A stretch of DNA of 6,403 bases from Lentisphaeria bacterium UBA1829 (GTDB lineage Bacteria > Verrucomicrobiota > Lentisphaeria > Victivallales > UBA1829). Positions 5,501 through 6,403 of the stretch are shown in pieces; position 1 is the first letter of the stretch; the number at the start of each line of letters is the position of its first letter. The translations under genes and the position numbers were made by a program. The stretch spans positions 1-6,403 of the forward strand of contig DDJH01000137.1 in the NCBI GenBank assembly GCA_002338895.1, written 5' to 3'. A model generated the notes under the pieces. It was given only the letters and a program-made list of their open reading frames with translations, made no database searches and was not told the DNA's origin.

Positions 5501-6325
5501 ATGGCGGAACATGTGAAAAGTCTTCTCCCTGCGGGCAAGCAGTGGAAACTGGTCTGGCACGATGAATTCGACGGGACTGAACTGGATCGAACCAAATGGG
5601 ATTTTCGTCTTCATCTGCTTCAGCAGCGCCACAAGACCTACACCGATGAAGGCGCCTTCCTCGACGGCAAAGGGAATCTGCACCTGAAGCTCATTGAAAA
5701 AGACGGGCAGTACTATTCCTCTCAGCTCCAGACCGGCTCCAATTTCATGGACCGCCCCGGAACGATCTTCTATGAAGCGGAAAACAGCACCAAAAAAGAG
5801 AAAATGTGCTGGCCGATCGCCAAAATCCAGGAGCCGAAATTCATGCACAAATACGGCTACTACGAAATCCGCTGCAAGATGCAGACTCAACGGGGATGGT
5901 GGTCGGCCTTCTGGCTCCAGTCTCCGATCATCGGAGCGTCTCTGAATCCGGAGGAGAGCGGGGTGGAAGTGGATATCATGGAGTGCTTTTCTCCGGATGG
6001 ATACGTCAGCCACAACAACCACTGGAGCGGATACGGCGTCGATCACCAGCACATCGGCTCCGGAGGGCGGAAAGTGAAGGAGACTCCCGACGGATTCCAT
6101 GTATTCGGGCTCGAATGGAATGAAAAAGAATATGTCTATTACATCGACGGCGAGGAGTCCTGGCGGGTCAACGGCCCCATCTCCCATCACGACCAGTTTA
6201 TCCTGATCTCCACCGAATGCATGGGATACCGTGCCGGTGATCAGCCGACGGATGAACTGCGCAAAGCGGTCCTTCCCGACGCATTCATCGTCGATTATGT
6301 CCGCGTTTTCGACGAAGTGAAATAA
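5501..6325 (+). CDS. Glycoside hydrolase family 16 protein without signal peptide
   Basis: The 274-residue protein is essentially one GH16 beta-jelly-roll domain. It opens with WKLVWHDEFDGTELDRTKWDF (15-35), continues with YGYYEIRCKMQ and GWWSAFWLQSP (118-142), carries the catalytic GVEVDIMECF with nucleophile Glu156, Asp158 and acid/base Glu161, and ends with FHVFGLEWNEKEYVYYIDGE (199-218) and DYVRVFDEVK. The ExDxxE spacing is the beta-bulge type found in laminarinases, agarases, carrageenases and porphyranases. The substrate is unknown; GH16 enzymes cleave beta-1,3 or beta-1,4 bonds in glucans or galactans. The start at ATG 5501 has AAGGA at 5487-5491, 9 bases upstream. A TTG at 5492 is a poorer choice, and an in-frame TGA at 5453-5455 rules out a longer N terminus. 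The start (MAEHVKSLLPAGKQ) is not a signal peptide, which is unusual for this family and implies cytoplasmic action or non-classical export. It is probably controlled by the divergent AraC protein. Confidence 0.93.
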   Translation: MAEHVKSLLPAGKQWKLVWHDEFDGTELDRTKWDFRLHLLQQRHKTYTDEGAFLDGKGNLHLKLIEKDGQYYSSQLQTGSNFMDRPGTIFYEAENSTKKEKMCWPIAKIQEPKFMHKYGYYEIRCKMQTQRGWWSAFWLQSPIIGASLNPEESGVEVDIMECFSPDGYVSHNNHWSGYGVDHQHIGSGGRKVKETPDGFHVFGLEWNEKEYVYYIDGEESWRVNGPISHHDQFILISTECMGYRAGDQPTDELRKAVLPDAFIVDYVRVFDEVK

Positions 6326-6338
6326 AATCCAAATCCGC

Positions 6339-6386
6339 CCCTTGACCGTCTCCCGGTGAATCCAACCTGTCCATGACGGTCAGGGG
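6339..6386 (+). other. Imperfect hairpin downstream of the GH16 gene
   Basis: CCCTTGACCGTC (6339-6350) pairs with GACGGTCAGGGG (6375-6386), 12 pairs including one G-U, around a 24-base loop. It begins 14 bases after the GH16 stop. No T-tract follows, so it is not a standard intrinsic terminator; it may protect the 3' end of the message or belong to the next unit outside the window. The rest of 6326-6403 holds nothing else I recognise. Confidence 0.4.
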
Positions 6387-6403
6387 TGAAAATCCATATC
6401 ACG

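Noticed and set aside
5452..5565. A possible 37-codon leader peptide upstream of and overlapping the GH16 start, with AAGGGG before its ATG
   Set aside because: The ribosome site is only about 4 bases from the ATG and overlaps the predicted transcription start. The peptide has no attenuator-like codon run, so chance is more likely.
5093..6190. A 365-codon minus-strand open frame across the GH16 gene
   Set aside because: It is antisense to the GH16 catalytic domain and runs across the divergent control region.
1..6403. Mobile elements, CRISPR arrays, toxin-antitoxin or defence genes
   Set aside because: No transposase, integrase, terminal inverted repeats, spaced repeat array or defence-type domain was seen in any frame.

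Overview
The window looks like a chromosomal segment from a carbohydrate-degrading bacterium, most plausibly a Victivallis-like member of the Lentisphaerota (PVC group). This rests on the first gene, a pseudopilin with the [16 protein letters not shown] helix and an H-X9-DG motif, lying next to a glycoside hydrolase gene; this pairing is common in that phylum. The assignment is an inference from style and has not been tested by a search. I see no rRNA, tRNA, CRISPR array, insertion sequence or phage gene.

Layout. (1) 1-2731, plus strand: a likely extended -10 promoter, the pseudopilin gene (80-904), then after 28 bases an apparently exported GH5-type glycosidase (933-2678), closed by a strong hairpin terminator that can also serve the opposite strand. 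(2) 2739-5312, minus strand: a ten-helix EamA/DMT transporter (2739-3644), a PfpI/DJ-1 family protein (3779-4345) with its own good promoter, and an AraC-family regulator (4419-5312). (3) 5313-5500: a divergent control region. (4) 5501-6325, plus strand: a GH16 glycoside hydrolase without a visible signal peptide. (5) 6326-6403: a short tail with an imperfect hairpin.

How the genes may work together. The AraC regulator and the GH16 gene are divergent. Between their predicted promoters lies a direct repeat (TGGCACGA-nn-TTTC) whose copies start 22 bp apart, about two helical turns, with the downstream copy abutting the GH16 -35 box. This is the arrangement expected for AraC-type activation, so the likely circuit is a sugar-responsive regulator switching on the GH16 enzyme. 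The pseudopilin-GH5 pair looks like a two-gene operon that could couple a secretion or surface component to one exported enzyme. The PfpI protein and the transporter have no evident link to polysaccharide use.

Every gene falls in a recognisable superfamily, and I found no convincing undescribed system. The points most worth following are the operator between the AraC and GH16 genes, the pseudopilin-GH5 pairing, the unassigned N-terminal half of the GH5 protein, the unsettled start of the transporter, and the apparently cytoplasmic GH16.
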